DNA of 64,000 nucleotides from Stropharia rugosoannulata. Its lineage: Eukaryota > Basidiomycota > Agaricomycetes > Agaricales > Strophariaceae. The position numbers and the translations under genes are program-made. The DNA lies in assembly GCA_028532985.1 (NCBI GenBank), contig JANCIK010000002.1, positions 434,001 through 498,000 on the forward strand, given 5' to 3'. Of the stretch, positions 46,025-56,779 are shown one piece after another. Below the pieces are notes generated by a model. The model was not told where the DNA came from. It saw nothing but the letters and a program-made list of their open reading frames with translations, and did no database searches. Position 1 is the stretch's first letter; each line of letters opens with the position of its first letter.

Positions 46025-49000
46025 ATGGAGGAGAATCCGACATCATCCCCAACTCGGAACGCACGATCTGTGAACACCTTTGAAGGCGTGGTATTCCACA
46101 TCGCAACCTCTTTCCCCCCAGAGCGTATTGCACAACTTGAAGCGGCACTTTTGAAATACGCCGGCCGGAAGGCCAATAGCCTGGAAGATGACAACCTGAA
46201 CGTCGTGATAGTGGATGGTCCACGCTGGGAGGGCTGGCATATAATCGCGGATAAAGTGCACGAAGAGCATAGTCAACAAGTGCACGGTATCCTAGATGCA
46301 GCAAGCAGCAAGAATCGGAGAAAAATCGACGTTGTGACAGACAACTGGGTCGAGCGTAGTATAGTCCTAAATCGCCTACAATCGTGCGTATATGCGTAAT
46401 ATATTTTTGTATATCCTCCTCTGACGCACTCGTAGAGCACATTTCTTCTCTCCCGATCCTGCACTATTATTCTCTGGAGTCGTTGCTTCTGCAACCAATT
46501 TGCCGTCTTCTGATCTTGAGACACTGTCGGGTGGCATAACGGCGCTTGGCGGCCAGTGGCGCGTAGGGTTCACTCAAGATCTCACCCATCTTTTTGCTAT
46601 CTCACCCGGCAGCCCCAAGTATGAAGCAGCCTTAAGCTACAAGGAGGAAACCGGCATCAAGATACTTCTTCCGCATTGGTTCGACGATGTCATCCGGCTC
46701 GGCAGCAGGAAGCTTCCCACTACGGAGTACGAATGGCCTGAAGCTCGCATTCTCAATCAAAAAAACGGTGCGCCTGCGCCTGTGAAGGAGGAGACACAGG
46801 CTGAACGTGATCAGGCTCTTTTTAAGAGAACCATGTTTGCTACTGCAGCACTGCTTGCTCCCGCTATGAATGCATCCTCACCCCAACCCCCGGCTGATCT
46901 TTCTCAGACATTAAGAGGTTCCCTTTTGCTTCCCGGCGGAAGCGATGTGTATATGCTACCGAAAATGTGGAATGGCCGCCGTATTTTACTTAGCCGCACG
47001 CTGCAACTTTTCGGCAGTCGACGGACAGCGGTAGAAGCAAGTATTGTACGGGCGGGTGGTAAAGTCGTGAAATTTACCGGAGATGAAGACGTCGAGGAAC
47101 CCGAGGAAGTTTACGACGAGGAAGTGGAGGACGAGAGCCAACCTGATGGGAAGCGGGTACAGAAGCTGGCTCGGTTGGCACGGAATGAAAGGCGGCGCAG
47201 AAAAGCGGAGGCTGAGGCAATTCTACAGTGCGACGTCTTCGTCACGCGCTGGCGTTATGGCCGTGCTTATGTCGAAGCGGTACGCGCGCATAAAATGATC
47301 GGGACAATGGCATGGCTATACCAAGTGCAGGCGACAGGAGTCCTCGCACACCCTGTCAACCAGCTTCTGCACTATCCCGTACCGAAACGTCCCATAGATG
47401 GGTTCGCGAATCATGTAAGTTGCTCGCATTTATCATGTTCCCGTTCTCAATCTTCGTAGGTTATTACGGTCACAAACTACACCGGGGAAGCAAGAGAGTA
47501 TCTAAAGAAACTGATAAATGTTATGGGGGCAACTTTCACTGCAAGTATGAGTACTCAGAACACAGTATTAATAGCGGCCAAGTAAGTCCCGTCGTACTTT
47601 CCGGACTCCTGGCTGACCGTGCTATCTTTTCTGTCAGTACACAGGGTACAAAAGCTGTAAAGGCTCATGCATGGTCTATTGCTGTTGTCAACCATACCTG
47701 GCTTGAGGACTGTTTTATCCAATGGCGCAATCTTACCTGTGCCCTAGAGAAGTACATTGTATTTCCTCCCGGTGTCGACTTCAGTGCTATTCTTGGCGAG
47801 CGAGGTGTCTGGGTCGGCGCGGATACAACCGTGCCTGATACCAACACTAGTCAGGAAGATGGCCAAGTGTTCCGACGCACCCGCGACTGTCTAGAAGTCG
47901 AAGCGGAGGAGCTGGCTGACGTCGACGAGATCATGTCGGATCTTGAGCAAGATGGGGATGTCGGTGACCTGGAGAGTGTCGTAGCGCTGCTGGAACCACC
48001 TACACTTTCCGCGAAGGTGGAGGAAGTGCAACCAGATGAAGTGCAAGGAGGGTTGGCTGCAGGAAGTGAACTCGGTGGAGCCATGGACGTCGACGCAGAC
48101 CCCCATGCCAATGATTGGGAGCTCCCCGTATTTGACGAAGAGCCAGCTGTGGATGTGCATAAGACCCCGAAGCAGAAAAACTCGGGAGCTAACAAACCCA
48201 CTCCTAAGCAGACCTCACGCAAGGACAAGATCGACGCAGAACATCCACGACCGAATAACGTCCTTGAATTGGACGACTCGTCTGAGGAAGAAAAGAACAC
48301 CCCCGTTAACTCAAAGGGGAAGACCTCTTCTACCAAGGTGGACCCTGCTAAGAAAGCAAAAGACGCCCCTTCCTCTAGAGCCCGCGCTTCGGGTTCCAAG
48401 GCTCGTGGGGCGTCGGAGCTTACCTCCCCGTCACAGGACGTTGTGGCTCCACGATCCAAACCCCGTCCGCGCGGTGCTGCAGAGCGCGCTCCAACACCAC
48501 AACCATTCGAAGCTCAAGAAGAGGAAGAGTCCTTAGGGGAGGATGATGAGACATTCCCTGCTCACATTTTCCCCCTGACTAACACCAAAGGCAAGGGTCC
48601 CCAAACCCTCAAATCTAAATCGCGCTCCCGCCTGCCAGCATCCAGCGATGAGGAGGTCGATATGGACGCTCACGATACTACCAGCTCCCCGAAGAAGCCA
48701 GTACGGGGTTCGCCGACGAAGAAGGTACCGACGCCAGACGAGGAGGAGAGTGACAGTGCCATCGTTGTGTCCCCGCCCAAACCAAAGTCTACGAAAGCGG
48801 CAACCACCCCAGCGAATTCGGCTGCAGTAGCTAACGGCAAAAATGACATTGCTACTGCAGGATCAAGCAGCGCAGCTCGTCCCGGTCTGCTTAGTCGACC
48901 TAAAGTTGATGCACGAACGAGGGTGAAGAAGAAGAAAGCTGTAGAGGTCGAAATAGAGAGTGAGGACGAGGTAGAACAAATCCCTGTCATCTCAGCGAAA

Positions 49001-51153
49001 GGCAAAGGAAAAGGGAAGGAGCCTTCGAAGGACACAGGGAAAGGCAAGGACGAATCTGCGGGTAAGGGTGGGAAGAAGGGAAAACAAGTTGTAGACTTTT
49101 CCTCCGGGGAGGAAGACGAAACTATTAACAGGAACAAAGCGAGCAAGAAGAAGTTATCTGCGTCTCTAGCCAAAGACAAGGTGCAAGCACCTGTGAAGGA
49201 AGTGACGACATATTCCCGGAAGAAACCTCTGAAGGTGTATTCTATGTCTCCCTCGCCTGAGTCTGAGGACGACGGCGAGGAGCCACCCTCATCACACCTT
49301 GTCACTAAGTCCGCGACGCGTCAGAAAGGGAAATCAGGCGGAAAACAAGCTGCAGCACGAAGCACGAAAAGTCCTTTTGAGGAAGACAATGACGAGGACG
49401 ATGACGCTCCGAGACCAAAACCAGGACCTGCATCAAAGTCCAAAGCACTTAAACAGATACGGGAAAAGAAAGACGCGCCCCCAAACACGGAGAGTCCGAG
49501 TGAGGAAGATGAAGAACTTCCTACCAAACATGAAGGCAAGCCAACCTCTAAAAAGCAGCCTACGACATCTAAGCCGAAAGCAACACCGAAACGTGTCGTA
49601 TCTGTGCTTCTCCCTACCCTGAAACACAGTCCTGCCAAAACCCAGTCTAAGGAACCCCCTAAAAAGTCTAAAGATCTTGATCCCTCTGAGACGGAAGAAG
49701 ACGAGCCGGCGGGTATCGTACTCAAAGGGGCGAGGGGAAAGGCCCCAGCTAAAGTTTCTAGAAAACAGCCTAGTGAAGCTACGGTGAAGGCCCCTGCTAA
49801 AGGGAAGCCAAAATCGAAACGCGCACCCACACCAAGTGAGCAAGATACAGAGGATGAGGATGAGGAAGAAGAGGTCAGTGTCCTTGTCAGCCCTCGAACT
49901 CGAGCCGTGGCCCGCACGGATAGTATTCGCGCAATTTCTGGACAGTCCTCGGTAGTCCCTGGGGCGACGAAAGGTGGTGGGAAACTAATCAACGAGAAAC
50001 TCGCCCCCATGGACGTTAACGAGCCCGTTCCGGGCCCTTCCTCACTGCCTCGGCGCAGCGCAGCAGCAAAGGCTTCCCAGAAGCTGCACGATACAATCAT
50101 GCCAGACGTTATATCTTTTGAACAGCAAATGCGCAAGGCTACGAAAGCAAGGCGTAGCTCTGGCCGGGTCGGCATGGATAGCTTCGTGGTAGAAGGGGCG
50201 GAAGATACATCGAGTGCAAATGGGGCACGGAAGCGCGGCGGTGCGAACGATACGGAGGAAGATGTTGCAAACCGGAAAAAGAAACGACGAATCAGTGAGC
50301 CTGATGACTCTGCTGGGGCTAAACCATCGGCGAAAGCTCAAGCAGTGGTTAAGGATAAGTCTGTACCGATGGACGTGGACCAAGAGGCGCCCACCGTACG
50401 AATTATGACGACGCAGGTCACATTGGGGGATGATGTAATCAAGGTGTGTAACATTTACGAATAATGATTCCACCGAACTGACGTCTTTCAGGGTCTGAAA
50501 AAGCTCGGTGCTGAAGTAACAACGAGGCCCAACGAGTGTACGCATCTGCTCGCGCGTCAAGTCGTCCGAACGGAGAAGTTCCTTTGTGCCTTGGCTTCAG
50601 CTCAATGGATTTTATCAGAGAAGTGGGCTGTCGCATCCATCGACGCCAAGCGTCTTCTTCGTGGGTTGATCAATTTCACGTTCCTGTTCACCAGGCTCAC
50701 GTCTTCTATTATAGCCGAAAAACAGTTCGTTCTCAAAGATAAGGAAGGAGAGAAGAAGTATCATGTTGATCTCTCCCAGTCTCTCCGCCGCGCGAGAGAA
50801 TACGAGGGGAAAATGCTAGAAGGTCACACTTTCTACGTAACTCCCAAGGTTCAAGTGGATACCAAACTTCTTAAGAACGTCGTGAACGCTTGTGGGGGTG
50901 TAGTAAGTCTCAGACTCCTCCTTTGGGTCGCATTTTCTAATAATTTAACCAGCTAAGTGCGCAAATACCAACAGTGCGAATTATCAATGCCGCACCGGAC
51001 AAACGACACGTAATATCGTGTAAAGAGGATGTCTCAATATGGCGTCCTCTCGCTCAACAGGGTATAAAAGTCTACAATCAAGAACTCCTGCTTGGAGGTA
51101 TACTTCGGCAAGATATCCAGTGGGATGATGAGGACCTCATTGTCCAGCTCTGA
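46025..51153 (+). CDS. Six-BRCT DNA damage scaffold (Brc1/Rtt107/PTIP-like)
   Basis: Likely a nuclear scaffold for replication-fork repair that reads phosphorylated H2A. The seven exons are 46025..46383, 46436..47414, 47460..47581, 47638..50443, 50492..50660, 50715..50902 and 50953..51153, giving 1607 aa. The N-terminal half carries four BRCT repeats: about residues 14-118; 120-220 (with HWFDDVIRLG); 290-445, interrupted by an acidic-basic insert; and 447-545 (with NHTWLEDCF). Residues about 560-1400 are a charged, disordered linker with many SDEE and KGKGK patches and SP/TP sites. The C-terminus holds a BRCT pair (about 1405-1485 and 1518-1607), with THLLA and the WILSEKW helix in the first. 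A 4+2 BRCT layout with a long linker is the Brc1/Rtt107 pattern. Conservation of the phosphopeptide pocket cannot be checked here. Long antisense frames in the linker are composition artefacts. Confidence 0.87.
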
Positions 51154-52741
51154 ACAAATTGTTGTTTTTCATTTTTGCACTATGTACCATATCATCTCTG
51201 GAATTTATGGATCGTATCTAATCAATGTCTCGTTGCATTGTTTTTTTTTTTTTTTTTGTTATGCCGCTATACCATTATTTTGTATGTCCACATTTTCTAG
51301 ACGTTTATTGATCGTATCATAGTAATTCAACTGTCAGTCACCTTTGCGGTACTCGACTATGGGCATTTTTCACTCTAGAACGCGTGATGCCTGAGGCCTG
51401 CGGAGTCAAGACTTGGTCAAGGTGTGGTTCAAGTGGCGTGTAGAGGTTGTGGCAAATTATTACATAACTTGGAACGCGCCGTCAACGTCAACTTCGCATC
51501 GAATTTACTCAAAATGTACTTCATGTTTACATCCATGCTGTTAACTTCTCCAGTTCCCTTGCGCCCCCCAGTCTTTCCGTAGTCCATCTTCATACCATCA
51601 CTCAAGCGAAGTACAAGTTGAATACAACAGATTGATGTGGTGGGTTAACCGCCGGTATCACTTATCTCCGCCTCCGTTGCTCAGGCCGAGTCAGGGGACA
51701 AGCGGGGTGCCACAGGTATATGTATTCTTCGTAAATCTTACAGGTCCGAACTCATCACTGTTTAAGCCTCTCATTCGCGACACACGCCCTTTCAAGAATG
51801 ATTGTCTGTCCTTGATAACGTTCGTGTATACAACAAGACAAGTGCGAAGCGTAATCACCCCTTCACAAAATACTGGCCGAATGTATGCATCTTTAGGTGG
51901 AAGGATATTTCCCTATCATCTTCTGGCGGTCTCATTATGTTTTTGACGCCAAAATAATGTAGCTGCGTTGCAGCATCGGGCGCCATTCGATTCTAAATGC
52001 CCGCTGACATCGAAGAATGAAAGCCTGCAACGGACATGCATATATGCGTTCTAACGTGAAGAAATACTTGAATGTATTAATCATTGAGCCTCATATATGC
52101 ATTCTTGCCACTGTATGTCGTTCTCTAATCACTCTTGTCATTGAGAAGACTCGCGACAATCATCCTGTCTTGAAGTCGTGTCCAAAGAAAAGATTTCAAC
52201 TACTAGACATGATAGAGAATTTACCAAACGCGTGCATTGAATTCATCCATTCCTCCTTTTCGACGTTATTTTTACTCTTATTTCTGGTCAGTTTCCCCCC
52301 GAATCACACGGGCACGGTGTCGTAATGCGTGTTAACCCAATAAATTCACACCTTGCCATGCAGCGACAAGTTTGTGTTAATCTTGGAAATTTAACCGGCC
52401 CCTATCGTACATACTACTACGATACATCCTGCGAACCAAATAGGTAAGTTTTCAACTACCTTCGGACGCTTGTCTGCCACTATAGCTGAAAGACCCAATG
52501 CAGTCCTAGAGAAAGGAGCTCAAATATGTCGGAGAGTTATGATACGCCTCTCAGCACGCCTTCATCCTTCGTGGCGATGACCCGGTACCACCTTTGATGC
52601 AGCTTGAATGCTAGCACAAACCCCATCATTACGCGACGCGCTTTCTGACTCCAGAGTACTTAAGGACGGGTGCGGAATGCCTTTCGATCAGTATTCATAC
52701 TCGGACACTTCTCGAGTCCAGAAACCGACCAGCAGCCAACA
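51154..52741. other. Intergenic, no gene seen
   Basis: A 17-T run occurs at about 51241-51257. Open frames at 51632-51946 and 52017-52325 have no recognisable features. The last few hundred bases are the promoter of the repeat protein. Confidence 0.4.
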
Positions 52742-54325
52742 ATGCTTTCTTCGATGAAGGGCAAAATCGCAGCCCTTCTTCTCATTGCGTCCGGACTGGT
52801 TGCTGTATCAGCAGTACCCGTTGATCAGACAAATGTCGAGATCTATGACGCCCTAGGGGACTTTGCACCTGTAGCCGCCAATTATAATCTACAGGACACA
52901 GAGGCCAACGACTATAATGTGCAGGACGCAGAGGCAAACCAATACAACCTGCCGGACACTGAAACCGACGACGTTCTTCCCGAAAATGTCGAGGACACCG
53001 AAACCCCTGAATGGGACCAGTCTATTCCCGAAGAAGTCGATTCGAAGGGCTATTTGCCTGACCTCGCAGAGGAGCAGGACAATGTCCCTTCTGAGACCCT
53101 ATTCCGGCGCTGCAGTGGATGCAGACGCTGCTGTGGTGGATGCAGGCGCTGTTTCTCTAGGCCCTGCTGCCGCCGTCCTTGCTGCCGCCGTCCTTGCTGC
53201 TGCCGTCCATGCTGCCGTCGTCCATGCTGGCCTTGCCGCCGTCCATGCTGCCCCCGCCCATGCTGGCCTTGCCGTCCACGATGGGTATGGCGTCGCCGCT
53301 ACAGGTGGCAAACCATCTGCCGTAACAAGTGGGAATGTAGGAGGGTTTGTGTACCAGTGAAAGTTTGCAGATGGAAGAAAGTCTGGATTACCAAGAGAGT
53401 ATGGAGACGCAAGAGGGTCTGCGTACCGTACAAGGTCTGCAAGTACAAGAAATACTGGGTCTGGGGCAAGCGATGGGTCTGGAAGAAAGTCTGCGTCCCA
53501 GTTAGGGTTTGCAAGCTGAAGAAATACTACGTCTGGAAGAAGAAGTGGGTGTGGAGGAAGGTTTTGGTCCCGGTAAAGAAGGCCAAGTACAGGAAGGTCT
53601 GCGTCATCAAAAAGAAACTCGTACCTAAGAGGGTATGTGTACCGGTGAAGGTCTACAAATGGAAGAAGGTTTTCGTAACGAAGCGCAAATGGGTATGGAG
53701 GAAGGTTCTCGTCACCAAAAGGGTTTGCAAGTGCAAGAGGGTCTGCGGGACCAAGTGGGTATGGAGGCGTGTCAGGGTATGCAAGAGGGTATGCTGCCAC
53801 GAGAGGGTCTGCATCATGGAACGCGTACCCGTATACGGCTGTGGTTGTGGTTGCGGTTGCCGCCGCCGCCGCTGCGATGACACCAATGACGCCGCCCCAG
53901 CCAACGAGCAATTCGATGATGCTTACGACAACCAGGCTGAAGCGGATAACAGTGACGAAGACTCGACGCCCGTCGAAAATGCAGATATCAGCGATGAAGA
54001 TGATGAGCTCCCGATCGAAGAAAATATGGACAAGGACAACGAGCTTCCCGCTGCGGAGACTGACCATACCGACGAGGACGACGACAATGAGCTCCCTACT
54101 GAGGACTCTGAACAAGCTGATGAGGACGAGGACGATGAAGTCCCCATGGAGGACTCTAACCACGCCAATGAGGATGAGGACAATGAGCTCCCTGAGGCAG
54201 ACTTCGATGGTGCTGATCAGGATGAAGACTACGAATTCCCTGATCATGATGATGATGAGGCCGACCTCGACGGCGCCGATGAAGACGCTGAATTTGACGA
54301 TGCGGAAACTCAGGACGAGATCTAA
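52742..54325 (+). CDS. Secreted acidic-cationic-acidic Cys/Trp-rich repeat protein
   Basis: Function unknown; I know no described family with this build. The intronless frame gives 527 aa from the ATG at 52742, chosen because it starts a signal peptide (MLSSMKGKIAALLLIASGLVAVSA); an in-frame ATG at 52670 would bury it. Residues 25-120 are acidic, with three YN(L/V)xD(T/A)E repeats. Residues 120-123 (LFRR) form a dibasic junction. Residues 124-176 are a Cys/Arg/Pro block (RRPCC, RPCW repeats) with 21 cysteines. Residues about 200-360 are six to seven units of about 24 residues of the type KRVCVPVKVCKWKKV-VTKRKWVW, rich in Lys, Arg, Trp and Val. The core ends GCGCGCGCRRRRC (378). The rest is acidic with repeated (N/D)ELP-E units. 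The core holds about 43 cysteines. Candidates include a processed cationic peptide precursor, a metal-binding protein or a cross-linked wall protein. Neighbour: a convergent LysM protein gene. Confidence 0.85.
   Translation: MLSSMKGKIAALLLIASGLVAVSAVPVDQTNVEIYDALGDFAPVAANYNLQDTEANDYNVQDAEANQYNLPDTETDDVLPENVEDTETPEWDQSIPEEVDSKGYLPDLAEEQDNVPSETLFRRCSGCRRCCGGCRRCFSRPCCRRPCCRRPCCCRPCCRRPCWPCRRPCCPRPCWPCRPRWVWRRRYRWQTICRNKWECRRVCVPVKVCRWKKVWITKRVWRRKRVCVPYKVCKYKKYWVWGKRWVWKKVCVPVRVCKLKKYYVWKKKWVWRKVLVPVKKAKYRKVCVIKKKLVPKRVCVPVKVYKWKKVFVTKRKWVWRKVLVTKRVCKCKRVCGTKWVWRRVRVCKRVCCHERVCIMERVPVYGCGCGCGCRRRRCDDTNDAAPANEQFDDAYDNQAEADNSDEDSTPVENADISDEDDELPIEENMDKDNELPAAETDHTDEDDDNELPTEDSEQADEDEDDEVPMEDSNHANEDEDNELPEADFDGADQDEDYEFPDHDDDEADLDGADEDAEFDDAETQDEI
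53335..53800 (+). repeat. Degenerate tandem repeat of about 72 bp in the repeat protein
   Basis: Coding repeats with roughly 24-codon periodicity, marked by recurring GTCTGCGT(A/C)CC and AAGTGGGT(A/G)TGG(A/G) blocks. Units have diverged at the DNA level but keep the same residue pattern, so they were probably duplicated long ago and are under protein-level constraint. Confidence 0.65.
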
Positions 54326-55524
54326 GCCTTAAGGAGCATACTTCCCGATGTCTTTGTCTACAAGATCTTCTACTGCTTTCGTTTATCTCTTTGCTCTTTG
54401 AATATTTGCTCTGTTATTTTTGTTTCTTGTTTTTCTTCTTCACGCAATGGGTTCAGGAGAGCCAACTAAGCTACTTACACAAATATATAAATATATAGGT
54501 TCTCTACAACTTCTCCGCATTTATAACGTTTTGAATAAATTAAATCCGTTCAGCTAGTGCACCTCAAAAAATCTCTGTTCAGCTCTGAGAAGTGTATTGA
54601 ATGAGCATGCTGGTCCTGATTGCTATATGACTTTTTTTAAATTGTTGATGGGGACAGCAGTTTGAGGAACCTTCGACGTGCTGAATGAAGCTGGAATCCG
54701 AAATTTGAAAGCTGGTTCTCTCTAGATGAACTCCTGGCACTTGTGGTACTCTCAATTTTTTGGGAGTCAGTCTAAGGCTGCTTCTTGTGGTTAACGGCTT
54801 TGGGAAGCAGGGTAGGTACTACGGGCGGGAAAAACCTATAAACGTTTCTCACGGTAACTTTTTAACTTGGTACGACTCGGAACACGACGGCCCGGGAGAC
54901 TTAGACCTTGACACTCAATTACTCCGAAACAATTAAGTACCTCAAGCACCGTACGAGACTATTTGACATCTTTCATGTAACTCTATTTAAAAGGCCTTAC
55001 TATTGTCGTAACAGTAGAATAGTTGCAGCGGGTAAAGATAAAGAACTATAGTAGAAAGTTCGAGTAAGCTTTGGCCCAATGACTCGATCACATTTCGGCC
55101 AGATCTTTGTTTAACCCGCATAAAAAGTTAACTTGCTATTACATAACTTGCTAAACGTTTTACCGTTCCTTCAGCATTTAAAAGAGCCCATAGGTATTTC
55201 CTGAGGCTCATCGCACAAGTTTCAATACTCCTCACCCCCTACGAAAAGCTTCATCACGGCCTCCAAAATTGCGCATACGAGCCAACTACTAGTTTCGGCT
55301 CCCCGTGGATAGGCCGCACGTTCAGGTGAGTATAATATTGAACTGATATTTCTTCTTGCAATTTATTTTCCCAGCCGTGTATGAATCTGTTCTGTGTACT
55401 CGATTATATTCCTATCTGTGCTTTACTATCTAATACAATGATGCGTCTTGGATGCGTCTTGGATCCTCCGGGTGCTAACCGGCACACATTCTGCACAACT
55501 GTTCAATTACATCCATTCATTGCC
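54326..55524. other. Convergent intergenic between the repeat protein and LysM genes
   Basis: Contains the 3' UTRs of both genes. There is a run of ATATATAAATATATA around 54482-54499 and no coding sequence that can be supported. Confidence 0.4.
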
Positions 55525-56169
55525 TCAGTTTGCGGGCCCGACGCAGAGTACCTAGTCACCCATGGAAGTCAGAACCGATTTCCCAAGGAGAAAAAGAGAC
55601 CTCACTTCATCGGGAAATATGTTTCCGCATGTCGCATTCACGTTAGGATTGCTCGTTAAAAGCTGGTTCACGGTGATATTGGCCTGAGTGGCAATGCTGA
55701 AGCATGTGTCGCCGGGTACGATGACATGGACATCCTTGCAATCATGGCCAGTGAGACCAAGACAAAGGACCTAGAATATACAGTAGGTAAGCAGGCGTAA
55801 ACCCTGGCCCTATTTTACGGCTGAATCGTACCTCTCCGACCTGCAGGTTGTCGCAGGCGGGGTCAATGATCGCAGCATTGACTGATTGAAGTTGAAAACT
55901 GCAGGAGACGCACATCAATTAGTTAATATATAGCAGTAGAATGGATTCTGTGCCATACGTAGAAACATTCTGAGCAGCGCAGATGCTGTCGCAAATATCC
56001 CCTGGCTGCACAGTGTAAAATCTAGCACAAGTAGCTGCTTGTGCATTGACAGAAGCGGCTGATATCAATGACCAGAGGGTCAGCACTTAAGCAGCGGCTG
56101 CCCAAAGAGCATGAGCTACTGACCAATGGATAAAGCAGCGAGAATAAAAGTCTGAATCAGCTTGGCCAT
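55525..56169 (-). CDS. Secreted protein with two LysM domains
   Basis: Predicted extracellular chitin-oligomer binder. Fungal LysM proteins of this type protect hyphae from chitinases or mask chitin from host or competitor sensing. The five exons are 56169..56124, 56058..55959, 55898..55832, 55770..55606 and 55551..55525, with introns of 54-65 nt; total 134 aa. The signal peptide is MAKLIQTFILAALSIAASVNA. LysM1 (about residues 28-75) has YTVQPGDICDSICAAQNVS and ends in NLQVGEVLCL. LysM2 (about 84-131) has HVIVPGDTCFSIATQANIT, then LLTSNPNVNATCGNIFPDE and VLCV. Cysteine spacing fits the fungal/bacterial LysM group. The last 27-nt exon encodes the closing VLCVGPAN, which supports the final splice. 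A TATA box lies about 100 nt upstream. Whether it acts on hosts, bacteria or its own wall is unknown. Confidence 0.9.
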
Positions 56170-56266
56170 TGTAATGAAAACTGAGTACTGAGGTTTGCTG
56201 ATTGCTTGAAGAGCTGATTCCTGAGGATGAACTTTTCAAACTGATAATCACTGAAAAACTGGTCCC

Positions 56267-56274
56267 CTTTTATA
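56267..56274 (-). promoter_or_regulatory. TATA box of the LysM gene
   Basis: TATAAAAG on the minus strand, 98-105 nt upstream of the start codon. Confidence 0.6.
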
Positions 56275-56779
56275 TCTGCATGGGTCAGGACTCTCGGATG
56301 CTGCGAGCTGAGTCAAGGGTTCTTTTTTCCCATCCCAGAGAAAAACCAGTCATTTTCCAGGAGGCATCTTGATTTTCCCATACAAGGCACAGAAATCACG
56401 GCGAACTAGTAGTCAACTAGTCATTCCTTGTGGATCTCCTTTAAAAATAGAATGACAGTGCTACATACTTGTAACTTATGTACCACACGTAGCCGAAAAA
56501 GATACACGTGGGAAGTATATAGCCGTTAAGATCTTGAGGTAAGCCGTAGAAGAGAGCTGCATACTAACTTACTGTTGTTCCGGTTTGACCGCGAGATACA
56601 CTGCAGATGCGCGAGAACCTGACATTAATGCAGCACTGCAGTACATGTTCGGCGCTAAAATAATTTTTACTAGCCTTTCACACTCTTTTCTGAGTCAGAA
56701 AACTTTTGTGTTTTCACACTGAGGTCCAGACTTGCCGATATTATACAAATGTATACCTACATATAAGACACGGCGAGGA
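56275..56779. other. Intergenic between LysM promoter and TCF25 3' end
   Basis: No coding sequence seen. It holds the LysM upstream region and the TCF25 3' UTR. Confidence 0.4.

Noticed and set aside
49321..50175. 284-codon minus-strand frame opposite the BRCT gene linker
   Set aside because: Ser-rich shadow of Lys/Glu-rich coding sequence. No independent evidence.
53099..54247. 382-codon minus-strand frame opposite the repeat protein
   Set aside because: Its repetitive Ala/Leu/Pro/Tyr composition mirrors the sense-strand repeats. The sense frame has a signal peptide and ordered domains.
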